64,000 bases of DNA from Chloroflexota bacterium (GTDB lineage: Bacteria > Chloroflexota > Dehalococcoidia > Bin125), in contig QGNQ01000003.1 in NCBI GenBank assembly GCA_003228175.2, positions 62,001 to 126,000 of the forward strand, read 5' to 3'. The notes below the pieces were generated by a model. That model saw only the letters and a list, made by a program, of their open reading frames with translations, ran no database searches and was not told the DNA's origin. Numbering within the stretch: the first letter of the stretch is position 1; each line of letters opens with the position of its first letter. Made by a program: the position numbers and the translations under genes. Of this stretch, positions 18,323 to 27,274 are shown piece by piece.

Positions 18323-18949
18323 TCACTCCCCCGCGTAGAAGCGGACCACCTTCGCGCCCAGGGGACCCACCGCCCGCAGCGCGACGGCCTGCAGGCAGAT
18401 GATCGTCTTGGCGTCCTCGATCTCGGCGGCGGCGACCATGTCCATGGCTTCGCCGAGGGTGTGGTACTCCACGATGATGCGCTCATCATCGTCCGCGGCG
18501 AGGCGGGAGGGTTCGCAGTCGCGGGCCAGGAAGCCGTACAGGTATTCGTTGGTCCAGCCGGGCGCGACGTAGAAGCGCGGCAAGGGCAGCAGGGAGCCGG
18601 GCCTCAGCCCTGCCTCCTCCTGTAGTTCGCGAGCCGCACTGAACTCCGGATCCTCGCCCTCTTCCATGACGCCGGCGGGCAGCTCCAGCAGCGGCCGCCC
18701 GACTGGGGAGCGCCACTGACGCACGAAGGCAATGCGGCCGCGATCGTCGAAGGCGACGATGACGACCGCTGGCACATGCTCAACGACTTCACGGCTCGCT
18801 TCACTGCCGTCGGCGAGGCGCTGGGTATCGCGCCGCAGGTTGACGATGCGGCCTTCGTAAAGGCGCTCGCTGGCGATCGTTTCCTCCCGCAGTTCGGCGG
18901 GCACATCGGCGGGCACATCGGTGGGCTCAGGGGCTGGGTCGGGGCTCAC
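18323..18949 (-). CDS. NUDIX hydrolase, ADP-ribose pyrophosphatase type
   Basis: A 208-residue NUDIX enzyme, most like ADP-ribose pyrophosphatases that split ADP-ribose to AMP and ribose-5-phosphate. The NUDIX box is complete: G-VMEEG-E-DPEFSAA-REL-QEEAG-L at about residues 92-114, with metal-binding glutamates in REL-QEE. Upstream, VAFDDRGRIAFVRQWRSPVG and LLELPAG are typical of this subgroup, and FYVAPGWTNEYLYGFLA follows the box, where the dimerisation/substrate segment lies. The GTG start forms a 4-nt GTGA overlap with the acetyltransferase gene upstream, so the two are translationally coupled. Confidence 0.88.
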   Translation of the reverse strand: MSPDPAPEPTDVPADVPAELREETIASERLYEGRIVNLRRDTQRLADGSEASREVVEHVPAVVIVAFDDRGRIAFVRQWRSPVGRPLLELPAGVMEEGEDPEFSAARELQEEAGLRPGSLLPLPRFYVAPGWTNEYLYGFLARDCEPSRLAADDDERIIVEYHTLGEAMDMVAAAEIEDAKTIICLQAVALRAVGPLGAKVVRFYAGE

Positions 18950-19488
18950 GCGGAGGGCCCGTCGCGCAGGAGCCCGTCGCGCAGGCCCTTGTCACGCAGG
19001 TCAATGGAGACGGCGACTTCGTCGCAGTTGCTGTACTTGGGGCAGCGGAAGCACTCGTTCCAGACCTTGCGGGGGAAGGACGAGACGGCGGCCTGCTGGA
19101 AGCCGACGCGCTCGAAGAAGGCGGGCGTGGTGGTCAGCGCGAAGACGGTGCGCAGGCCCAGGCGCCCTGCCTCGTCCAGGAGCGCCTCCACGACGACGCG
19201 GCCCAGACCGCGCCCTTGTTGCTTGGGGTCGACGACGAGGGATTTCACCTCGGCCAGATCCTTCCACTCGATGTGCAGGGCGCCCGCCGCGACGATCTGC
19301 TCACGCCCATCCTGCACGTCCCGCAGGACCATGAAGTCCCGCAGTGTGCCGTAGATCTCCCCCTCGCTGCGGGGCAGGACATCGCCGGTCTCATCGGCCC
19401 AGTACTGGATCAGGCGGTGGATGGCGGGGACGTCGGCGAGGTGGGCGTGATCGTTGATCAGGCCGGGGGATCGCTCAGTAGTGGTCAT
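18946..19488 (-). CDS. GNAT acetyltransferase resembling short N-acetylglutamate synthase
   Basis: A 180-residue GNAT-fold protein. The acetyl-CoA binding motif VDPKQQGRGLGRVVVEALLD sits at about residues 86-105, and FALTTTPAFFERVGFQ follows. The C-terminal segment FPRKVWNECFRCPKYSNCDE with its three cysteines is characteristic of short ArgA-like N-acetyltransferases, which make N-acetylglutamate for arginine synthesis. No arginine genes are adjacent, so the substrate is inferred from similarity only. The cysteine group might bind a metal. It is coupled by a 4-nt overlap to the NUDIX gene. Confidence 0.78.
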   Translation of the reverse strand: MTTTERSPGLINDHAHLADVPAIHRLIQYWADETGDVLPRSEGEIYGTLRDFMVLRDVQDGREQIVAAGALHIEWKDLAEVKSLVVDPKQQGRGLGRVVVEALLDEAGRLGLRTVFALTTTPAFFERVGFQQAAVSSFPRKVWNECFRCPKYSNCDEVAVSIDLRDKGLRDGLLRDGPSA

Positions 19489-19647
19489 GACGCTCTTGGT
19501 CCGATATGAGGAGCCCGACCGGCGGCGACACCCGATCCGATCGGGGCGCTGCGGGACGGGAACGCACCTTTATCGTAGCCCAGGGATCGGGCAAGGCGCT
19601 GTTGTGAGCGGGATCGCGATCGGCTCCCAGATCGGGCGATGATCGGC

Positions 19648-20574
19648 CTACGGAACCCGGTTGGGGATGTCCAGCGACGGCTCGGCGTCGCCAGGCTGGC
19701 CGGCGCTGGCGTGGAGCGCGGCGAGACGGCGTTCATCGAGCCAGGCGAGCCGACGGCCGAGCTGGGCGAAGAACGGCTGTTGGTCGAAACGGATCAGGCG
19801 CGCGACATGCTCGCTGCAACGCACCTCGACGCGGCTGTGCGCAACGGCGGGGAACTCGCCTTGCCCGTCGACGCTGAAGGCCACACCACCGCTCGCCGCC
19901 GGGCTGAGGGCGACGACGGAATCGTGCGGGAGGACGAGCGGCGCGGCCGCGGCGAGATGGGGGGCAACCGGGGTGACGACGATGCTACGCGCGACGGGGT
20001 CCAGGATGGGGCCGCCGGCGGAGAGCGAGTAGCCGGTGCTGCCGGTGGCGGTCGCCACGACGACGGCGTCGGCCCGGATCACACCGATCAGGTCGCCATT
20101 GACCTCGACGTTGATATAGACGGGGCGGCCCAACGAGGTGCGCCCCAGGATGACGTCGTTGAGGGCGTGCCGCGGAGCGTTGGCCTCCGCGTCTTCGGCG
20201 TCGAAGAACCGCACATCGAGCATCGTGCGCTCTTCGACGCGGTAGCGACCGGCCAGCACGTCGTCGAAGCGGTCGCTAAGGCCCTCGGGCGTGAGCTCCG
20301 TGAGGAAGGCCAGCCGCCCCATGTCGACGCCGAGGATGCGGGTGGGATTGGGCACGACGGCGCGCGCCGCGCGCAGGACCGTGCCATCGCCCCCCACGCA
20401 GACGAGCAGCTCGGTGCCTTGCAGGTCGCGCGTGGAGCGATCGGGGTCCCAGGCGGAGGAGACCCAGACGTTGGGAACATGCGCGCGGAATCGATCGTGC
20501 AGCTCGGCGGCGTACACGCGGGCAGCCTCGAGCTGGGGATGATGGTAGATGCCCACCTTGGTGAGATCGCTCAT
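19648..20574 (-). CDS. nadK: NAD kinase
   Basis: Phosphorylates NAD to NADP in the cytosol; 308 residues. The GGDGT motif is at residues 61-65 (VCVGGDGTVLRAAR). ALNDVILGR is the NE/D-type NAD-binding motif and ATATGSTGYSLSAGGPI the conserved C-terminal-domain loop. ILGVDMGRLAFLTEL is also typical (usually GRLGFLT). It overlaps tlyA by 4 nt, an arrangement found in many bacteria. The final ~35 residues extend past the conserved fold. A 159-bp gap separates it from the acetyltransferase gene downstream. Confidence 0.93.
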   Translation of the reverse strand: MSDLTKVGIYHHPQLEAARVYAAELHDRFRAHVPNVWVSSAWDPDRSTRDLQGTELLVCVGGDGTVLRAARAVVPNPTRILGVDMGRLAFLTELTPEGLSDRFDDVLAGRYRVEERTMLDVRFFDAEDAEANAPRHALNDVILGRTSLGRPVYINVEVNGDLIGVIRADAVVVATATGSTGYSLSAGGPILDPVARSIVVTPVAPHLAAAAPLVLPHDSVVALSPAASGGVAFSVDGQGEFPAVAHSRVEVRCSEHVARLIRFDQQPFFAQLGRRLAWLDERRLAALHASAGQPGDAEPSLDIPNRVP

Positions 20575-21338
20575 TGGTCGAGTATGCCCGGGTTGGACGC
20601 TTGGGCGTTAGGGGCGCGCAGCCAAACGAGAAACTCGTGGTTGCCCGCCGGGCCGCGCAGCGGCGAGATGCGGACGCCGCCCAGCCGCCAGCGGCGCTGC
20701 CGGGCCCAGTGGAGCAGCAGCGCGACGGCGCTGGCGTGCCCCAGCGGATCCGTCACGACGCCACGCGCATCGACCTGCGCACGAGGGAGCTCAAACTGCG
20801 GTTTGACGAGCACAATGGCGTCTGCGCCCGGCTCCGCACGAGCCGCGGCCGCTTCCAGGGCCACCCGCGCCGAGAGGAAGGAGACGTCAACCGTGATCAG
20901 CGAGGGCGCCGGATCGAGTGACGGCAAGTCCCGGACGTGCGTGCGCTCCATGACGATGATGCGTGGATCGTCGCGCAGTTGGGAGGAGATCTGCCCGTAG
21001 CCCACGTCAACCGCGTAGACGCGTGCGGCCCCATGCTGGCGCAGGCAGTCGCTGAAGCCGCCGGTGCTGGCGCCGATGTCCAGGCAGACGCGGCCGGCGA
21101 TCTCGATCGGCCAGGCGTCCAAGGCGGCGACCAGTTTCTCGCCGCCGCGCGAGACGTAGGCGGCGGCGGCGCGCACCTTGAGGGTGGTGTTGGGTGGAAG
21201 GCGCAGGCCGGGCTTGGTGTAGCGCCGTCCCTGGCCGCTGACGCGTCCGGCCATGATCAGCGCGCGCGCCTGTACGCGGTCGGCGGCGAGGCCGCGCGCG
21301 ACAAGGAGGTGATCGAGCGGTTGCTGCCCCGTCGGCAC
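20571..21338 (-). CDS. tlyA: TlyA-family rRNA 2'-O-methyltransferase
   Basis: A 255-residue TlyA protein; in mycobacteria TlyA methylates cytidines of 16S and 23S rRNA and determines capreomycin sensitivity. The N-terminal S4 RNA-binding domain (about 1-65, LDHLLVARGLAADRVQARAL) is followed by an FtsJ-like methyltransferase fold with the SAM motif CLDIGASTGGFSDCL and the catalytic-region motifs VDVGYGQ and LVKPQFELP. The start is GTG. It is coupled to nadK by a 4-nt overlap. The older name, haemolysin A, does not reflect the enzymatic role. Confidence 0.9.
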   Translation of the reverse strand: MPTGQQPLDHLLVARGLAADRVQARALIMAGRVSGQGRRYTKPGLRLPPNTTLKVRAAAAYVSRGGEKLVAALDAWPIEIAGRVCLDIGASTGGFSDCLRQHGAARVYAVDVGYGQISSQLRDDPRIIVMERTHVRDLPSLDPAPSLITVDVSFLSARVALEAAAARAEPGADAIVLVKPQFELPRAQVDARGVVTDPLGHASAVALLLHWARQRRWRLGGVRISPLRGPAGNHEFLVWLRAPNAQASNPGILDQ

Positions 21339-21420
21339 CGACTCAGGCTAGCAGGGGAGCGGGGCGGTCCGTCTGCCTGGGACAGGCGCCGGATGGATGG
21401 GACGGTGGCGGCGGGTGCCG

Positions 21421-22794
<1,374 letters not shown>

Positions 22795-22839
22795 TACGCG
22801 CTCCTATGTGACCCCGACTGATCCGGTTGGCCCGATTCG

Positions 22840-23475
22840 CTAGGACGCTGCGGCGACGTCCGCGCTCTTTTCATCGACTGGTCCCTTGAGAACCTCGTCG
22901 ATGATTCCGTATTCCTTGGCCTGCTCAGCATCCAGATAGAAGTCGCGGTCCGTGTCCCGCTTGATGACATCCAACGGCTGCCCCGTGTGCTTGGACAAGA
23001 TGCCCCGGATGATCTCGTTTTCACGCAAGATTTCCCGAGCCGCAATTTCAATATCGGCAGCTTGGCCGCGGGCTCCACCCAGGGCCTGGTGCATGTGGAT
23101 GGTGGAATTGGGCAACGCGTAGCGTTTGCCGGGAGTGCCGGCAGACAAAACGACTGTTCCGAAGGACGCGGCCATACCCACGCAAATGGTGGAAACATTG
23201 GCCGAAATGAGCCGCATGGTGTCGTAAATGGCCAGGCCCGCGGTGATCGATCCGCCGGGCGAGTGAACGTAAAGCTGGATGTCCCGCTCTGGATCTTCGC
23301 GATCCAAATAGAGCAGTTGGGCGACAATAACGTTGGCGACCTGGTCATCAATGCCCGTGCCGAGAAAGATGATGCGCTCGCGCAGGAGCAGCGAGTAGAT
23401 GTCGTAGGCGCGCTCGCCGCGGTTCGTGCTCTCGACGACCATGGGGACGATCGCAGCGGGGTTGACCAGGGACAT
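22840..23475 (-). CDS. clpP: ATP-dependent Clp protease proteolytic subunit ClpP
   Basis: Serine peptidase forming the proteolytic barrel; 211 residues. The catalytic triad is Ser104 ([12 protein letters not shown]), His129 ([12 protein letters not shown]) and probably Asp174 (IKRDTDRD). The [17 protein letters not shown] segment lines the active site. The residue after the catalytic Ser is Phe where Met is usual, a conservative change. The N-terminus (about 15 residues) may include a processed propeptide. It sits between tig and clpX, as in many bacteria. Confidence 0.95.
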   Translation of the reverse strand: MSLVNPAAIVPMVVESTNRGERAYDIYSLLLRERIIFLGTGIDDQVANVIVAQLLYLDREDPERDIQLYVHSPGGSITAGLAIYDTMRLISANVSTICVGMAASFGTVVLSAGTPGKRYALPNSTIHMHQALGGARGQAADIEIAAREILRENEIIRGILSKHTGQPLDVIKRDTDRDFYLDAEQAKEYGIIDEVLKGPVDEKSADVAAAS

Positions 23476-23583
23476 CGGGCCTCCTTGCGTTGGGGGTTGC
23501 GAGATGTGACTGCCCGGCGGGCGGTCTGTATGTGCTTCCTGTCACGCGCCGGAGGTGACTCTGCGGCGCGCCGTAGTTTCAGC

Positions 23584-24978
23584 TTACTCGGCGATCTCGC
23601 CGTCGGAATCCGTGCTTGCCTGATCTTCGGGTGCGTCGCCCTCTGTCGCAGACGCTCCCTCAGCGTCCTCCTCCGACGGACCACCCGATTCACCCGTGCC
23701 GCCGAGTTCGGCGGCCGCGTTGGCCGCCGCAATTTCGTTGAGCCGGTCCATGATGCGAGTGTTCAGCAGGTTGCGCTGCAGCATCGCGCGGCCATTCTCG
23801 TTGTCGAACATGGCACGCACTTGCTCGGCCTGGGGACCATCGCCACCCATGCGGGTGAGTTCTTCGGCGACTTCCTCGTCGGCGACTTCGATTGACTCCG
23901 CAGCCGCCAGTCGCTCCAGGACCAGGCTGCGGCGGACGCGCTCATTGGCCTCGCCGCTCATGTTCTCCCGCAGCTGCTGCGCGCTGGGCCCTGCGGCCTC
24001 GAGTATCGCCGCCGGATCCTGGCCCGTTTGCCGCGCGAGCTCCTGCAACATGTGCTCCACCTCATGCTGGGCCAGCATCGGCGGGAACTCGATCGTGGCG
24101 CCGGCCAGGACGGCGTCCATGAGGGCCGTGGAGTGGGATTCGCGATCGCGCTGCTCGGCGCCGTCACGAAGATCCTCGCGCAGGCGCTCACGCATCGCCT
24201 CGAAGGAGTCGAACTCGCCAACCTCGGCCGCGAGATCGTCGTCGGCGTCGGGTAGGATTTCCTTCTTGATCTCTTTAATCGTGATGTTGAATTCGACCGT
24301 CTTGCCGGCGACGTCTTCATCGTCCCAGTCATCTGGGGCATCGATGCTGAAGCTGTGGTCGCCGACTTCCAGGCCAACCAGGGCCTCGCCGACGCCGGGC
24401 ACGCCGAGGATCATCTCCTCGCGGACGTGGAACTCGGCGTCCGTCTCGTCCAGGGCGGACTTCCCGTCGATCACAGCCTTGATGTCCGCTTTGAGGCGGT
24501 CGTTCAGCTCGACGGGCCGCTCCACGGGCTCGAGCACGGCGTGCTGGCGCTGCACATTCAGGACGGCGGTGTCGACATCGTCGTCGGTAATCGCGACCGG
24601 CTCTGCAAGCATCGTGATTTCGCGATACGGGCCCAGGTCCACTTCCGGCTCCATGGGCAGCCGGGCGCGAAAGCGCACGGGGTCGCGCTCAACCGATTCC
24701 ACGTCGGGCGGGCCAATGGGCGTCAGGCCCTCGTCCTTGATCGCCTGTTCGTAGGCCTGAGGAATCAGACGTTCGATCGCCTCTTCGAAGACCGCGTCCA
24801 CGCCGAGCGCCTGCTCCACGACAACGCGCGGGGCTTTGCCCTTGCGAAATCCGGGGATGCGGTAGCGCTGAGCGAGCCGCTGGGCTGCCTGATTGAGCGA
24901 TTTAGTGACGCGCTCGTCGTCGATTTCGACCTCAAGGACCAACTGGGCCTCGGGGATGCGTTCTGTCGTGACTTTCAT
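23584..24978 (-). CDS. tig: Trigger factor
   Basis: Ribosome-bound chaperone with peptidyl-prolyl isomerase activity; 464 residues. The ribosome-binding signature GFRKGKAPR is at about residues 43-51. The FKBP-like domain lies at about 150-245 (LKADIKAVIDGKS, GLEVGDHSFSIDAPDDW), and the helical chaperone arms follow. The C-terminus ends in a low-complexity acidic tail of about 45 residues (Gly/Glu/Asp/Ser), longer than in most trigger factors. It is the first gene of the tig-clpP-clpX operon and has a good promoter candidate just upstream. Confidence 0.95.
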   Translation of the reverse strand: MKVTTERIPEAQLVLEVEIDDERVTKSLNQAAQRLAQRYRIPGFRKGKAPRVVVEQALGVDAVFEEAIERLIPQAYEQAIKDEGLTPIGPPDVESVERDPVRFRARLPMEPEVDLGPYREITMLAEPVAITDDDVDTAVLNVQRQHAVLEPVERPVELNDRLKADIKAVIDGKSALDETDAEFHVREEMILGVPGVGEALVGLEVGDHSFSIDAPDDWDDEDVAGKTVEFNITIKEIKKEILPDADDDLAAEVGEFDSFEAMRERLREDLRDGAEQRDRESHSTALMDAVLAGATIEFPPMLAQHEVEHMLQELARQTGQDPAAILEAAGPSAQQLRENMSGEANERVRRSLVLERLAAAESIEVADEEVAEELTRMGGDGPQAEQVRAMFDNENGRAMLQRNLLNTRIMDRLNEIAAANAAAELGGTGESGGPSEEDAEGASATEGDAPEDQASTDSDGEIAE

Positions 24979-25005
24979 TGAGTTTTTCGGGCTCCCGTAC
25001 CGAGC

Positions 25006-25014
25006 AGTATATCA
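25006..25014 (-). promoter_or_regulatory. Extended -10 promoter candidate of tig-clpP-clpX
   Basis: The minus strand reads TGATATACT, an extended -10 element (TG-A-TATACT, 5 of 6 to consensus), in an otherwise GC-rich gap. The -35 region is poor. Transcription would start about 20 nt before the trigger-factor ATG. Confidence 0.5.
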
Positions 25015-25057
25015 ACGGCAGTGGCTGCGCCCAGCGGCCCCGCGCGTATCGCGAAGG

Positions 25058-26230
25058 TTAGCGGCCCCTAGGGTTGACGACGTCATTGACGGCATCGCCG
25101 AGCAAGTTGAAGGCAAAGGTCAGGATAGCGACGACGATCGCGGGCACCAACAACAGGTGCGGGTGCAGATCGAACGTGCGAATGCCAATAGCCTCACTGA
25201 TCATTTGCCCAAAGGAGGCCGTGGGCGCTTGCACGCCAAGGCCCAGGAAGGTGAGCGCGACTTCAGCGCCCACGACGCCCGCGAACGTGGACGACAAGCC
25301 AATGATGACCCACGGCAGGATGCCCGGGAACAGGTGCCGCGACAAGATCCGCGGCGTCCGGGCGCCGATCGACTCTGCGGCCAGGATGAAATCTGACTCT
25401 CGCAGGGAGAGCGTTTGGGCACGCACGAAGCGGGCGGTGTCGACCCAGCCGAAGAAGGTCAGGGCCAGGATCAACAGGGAGAGATGGTCGATGCCCTGAT
25501 CAATGAAGAAGTCCCAGCGCAGGAAATCGTCGAAGTCGGTGAACCAGCCCGTCCATTGCTCGCGGAAGGCGGCGCTGACGACGATGAGCACCAGCAGGCC
25601 GGGAATCGCCAGGATGACGTCGCCCACGCGCATGATCACCTGATCGACCCAGCCACCGGCGTAGCCCGCGAGAAGCCCCAGCCCCAGGCCCAAGAAGAGG
25701 CTGCCCAACGCGAAGACGAGCACCGTCAGGACGATGGCGGCGCGCGCGGAGAAGAGGGTGCGGCTGAACATGTCGCGGCCGGTGCGGTCGGTGCCGAACC
25801 AGTGCGCCGTGGAGGGTCCCTCGAGAGCCGCGTCGGCGCGAAGCACGAGCTGGGTCCCCGGGACGAGGATGGTCGCGGCGGTCAAGGCTCCCTGGTTCTC
25901 CACGACCTCCGGATTGAGCTGGGCCACGGCGTTGAGGGAGACATCGTGGCGCTCGGTGAAGGTGCCCAGCGTCTCCGCCTCCCGCGTGGGACGCCGCAGA
26001 GTGAGGTTGGTTTCGTTGGGGTCCTGGAGGCCGGTGGGCACGCCGAAGGCGTCCAAGAATGTGTAGGCGCCGGCTCCGTAAATGATCAAGATCGCCAACA
26101 ACGAGATCGTCGCGATGCGCTTCTTGAGCAGGGCCCGAATGCCTCGCCGCCAGGGGGACTCGGACCGCTCCAGGGCCAGGCCGCGATCCTCGCCGGGGGC
26201 TCGCGCGGCGGCGCGGCCTGGGAGGCTCAT
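25058..26230 (-). CDS. Oligopeptide-type ABC transporter permease (OppC/DppC-like) with LysM-like insert
   Basis: A 390-residue inner-membrane permease. TM1 lies at about residues 40-58. The usual HWFGTDRTGRDMFSR motif follows and then five more membrane segments. The EAA loop that docks the ATPase is ESDFILAAESIGARTPRILS. Between TM1 and HWFGTD, residues 82-131 form a segment that reads like a LysM repeat (ETLGTFTERHDVSLNAVAQL then NP, ending ILVPGTQLVL); ordinary OppC proteins have only a short loop here. The segment should face outside, toward the cell wall. The gene overlaps the OppB-like gene by 4 nt. No ATPase gene is adjacent. Confidence 0.9.
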   Translation of the reverse strand: MSLPGRAAARAPGEDRGLALERSESPWRRGIRALLKKRIATISLLAILIIYGAGAYTFLDAFGVPTGLQDPNETNLTLRRPTREAETLGTFTERHDVSLNAVAQLNPEVVENQGALTAATILVPGTQLVLRADAALEGPSTAHWFGTDRTGRDMFSRTLFSARAAIVLTVLVFALGSLFLGLGLGLLAGYAGGWVDQVIMRVGDVILAIPGLLVLIVVSAAFREQWTGWFTDFDDFLRWDFFIDQGIDHLSLLILALTFFGWVDTARFVRAQTLSLRESDFILAAESIGARTPRILSRHLFPGILPWVIIGLSSTFAGVVGAEVALTFLGLGVQAPTASFGQMISEAIGIRTFDLHPHLLLVPAIVVAILTFAFNLLGDAVNDVVNPRGR

Positions 26231-27210
26231 GCCGACCGCCGGGTGTAGCGGATGCGCGGGTCGATGAAGACGTAGGCGATGTCCACGATCAGGTTCGCCG
26301 TGATGAGCAACGTCGCGACGAGCATCGTGAAGCCCAGCAGCACGTTGAAGTCGCGCTGGGTGATGGACTGAAAGATGAAGGCGCCAACGCCTGGGATGCC
26401 GTAGAGCGTTTCGACAATGATGGAGCCACTAACGACGCCGACCACGCTGAGCCCCATCACCGTGGAGAGTGGCAGCAACGCGTTGCGCAGCACGTGCCGG
26501 TACACGACGGCGCGCGGAGCCAAGCCCTTCGCATGCGCGGTGCGTACGTAGTCCTCGTCGGCCACGGTGAGCACGCTGACGCGGACGAATCTCGCCATGC
26601 CGGCCAGCGAGGGCACCACAAGGACCGTCACGGGGATGATGAACGAGGCCGGATCGCCGGGCGTCCAGACGGAGGGCACGTCGAAGCCAAAGATGCCGAA
26701 GAAGCTGTCCGCCTTGAGTACCAGGAACCAGGTGAGGACGGGCTGGATGACCAAGCCCGGGGGCGCCGTGAGCAGCATCAGCCCGCTGATCAGGGCGGGA
26801 TCTTTCCATCTACCGCGGTTCATGGCGGCGTAGACGCCTAACGGAATGCCGATCAGGTAGATCAGGAAGAGGGCGATGATACCGATCTGCGCGGAGACCC
26901 AGATGCGGTCGCCCAGCAACTCCTGCACGGAGCGCTGGGGGCTGCGGTTGAAGTACGAGAGCCCAAGATCGCCCTGCACGAAACCCACCACGTAGTCGCC
27001 GAAGCGCTCCACGAAGGAGCCGTTGAGGCCGAACTCCTCGCGAATCAACTCCGCGCGCTCCGGGTCCGGCGTGCGCTGGCCGCTGATGATGCGAACCGGG
27101 TCGCCCGGCGCTACCTGGGTCAGCGCGAAGGTAATCAGCAGGACGGCGAACAGCGTGATCGGCGCGATCGCGATGCGACGCGCGATGAAGGCCCAGAGAC
27201 TGGAGCTCAT
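26227..27210 (-). CDS. Oligopeptide-type ABC transporter permease (OppB/DppB-like)
   Basis: A 327-residue permease that would pair with the OppC-like protein. The N-terminus carries the typical IARRIAIAPITLFAVLLITF helix and APGDPV, followed by the long periplasmic segment with LREEFGL-type sequence (IREEFGLNGS) and DLGLSY. Six membrane segments can be counted. The EAA loop is DEDYVRTAHAKGLAPRAVVY, followed by HVLRNALLPL. The Shine-Dalgarno GGAGGGG is well placed. It lies between the substrate-binding protein and the OppC-like gene in the transcript. Confidence 0.92.
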   Translation of the reverse strand: MSSSLWAFIARRIAIAPITLFAVLLITFALTQVAPGDPVRIISGQRTPDPERAELIREEFGLNGSFVERFGDYVVGFVQGDLGLSYFNRSPQRSVQELLGDRIWVSAQIGIIALFLIYLIGIPLGVYAAMNRGRWKDPALISGLMLLTAPPGLVIQPVLTWFLVLKADSFFGIFGFDVPSVWTPGDPASFIIPVTVLVVPSLAGMARFVRVSVLTVADEDYVRTAHAKGLAPRAVVYRHVLRNALLPLSTVMGLSVVGVVSGSIIVETLYGIPGVGAFIFQSITQRDFNVLLGFTMLVATLLITANLIVDIAYVFIDPRIRYTRRSA

Positions 27211-27274
27211 CTGCCGTCACCCCTCCGACACGCGTCGTCCCGCTTGGATGCGCCGCCGCGCACGTGCCTCGGCG

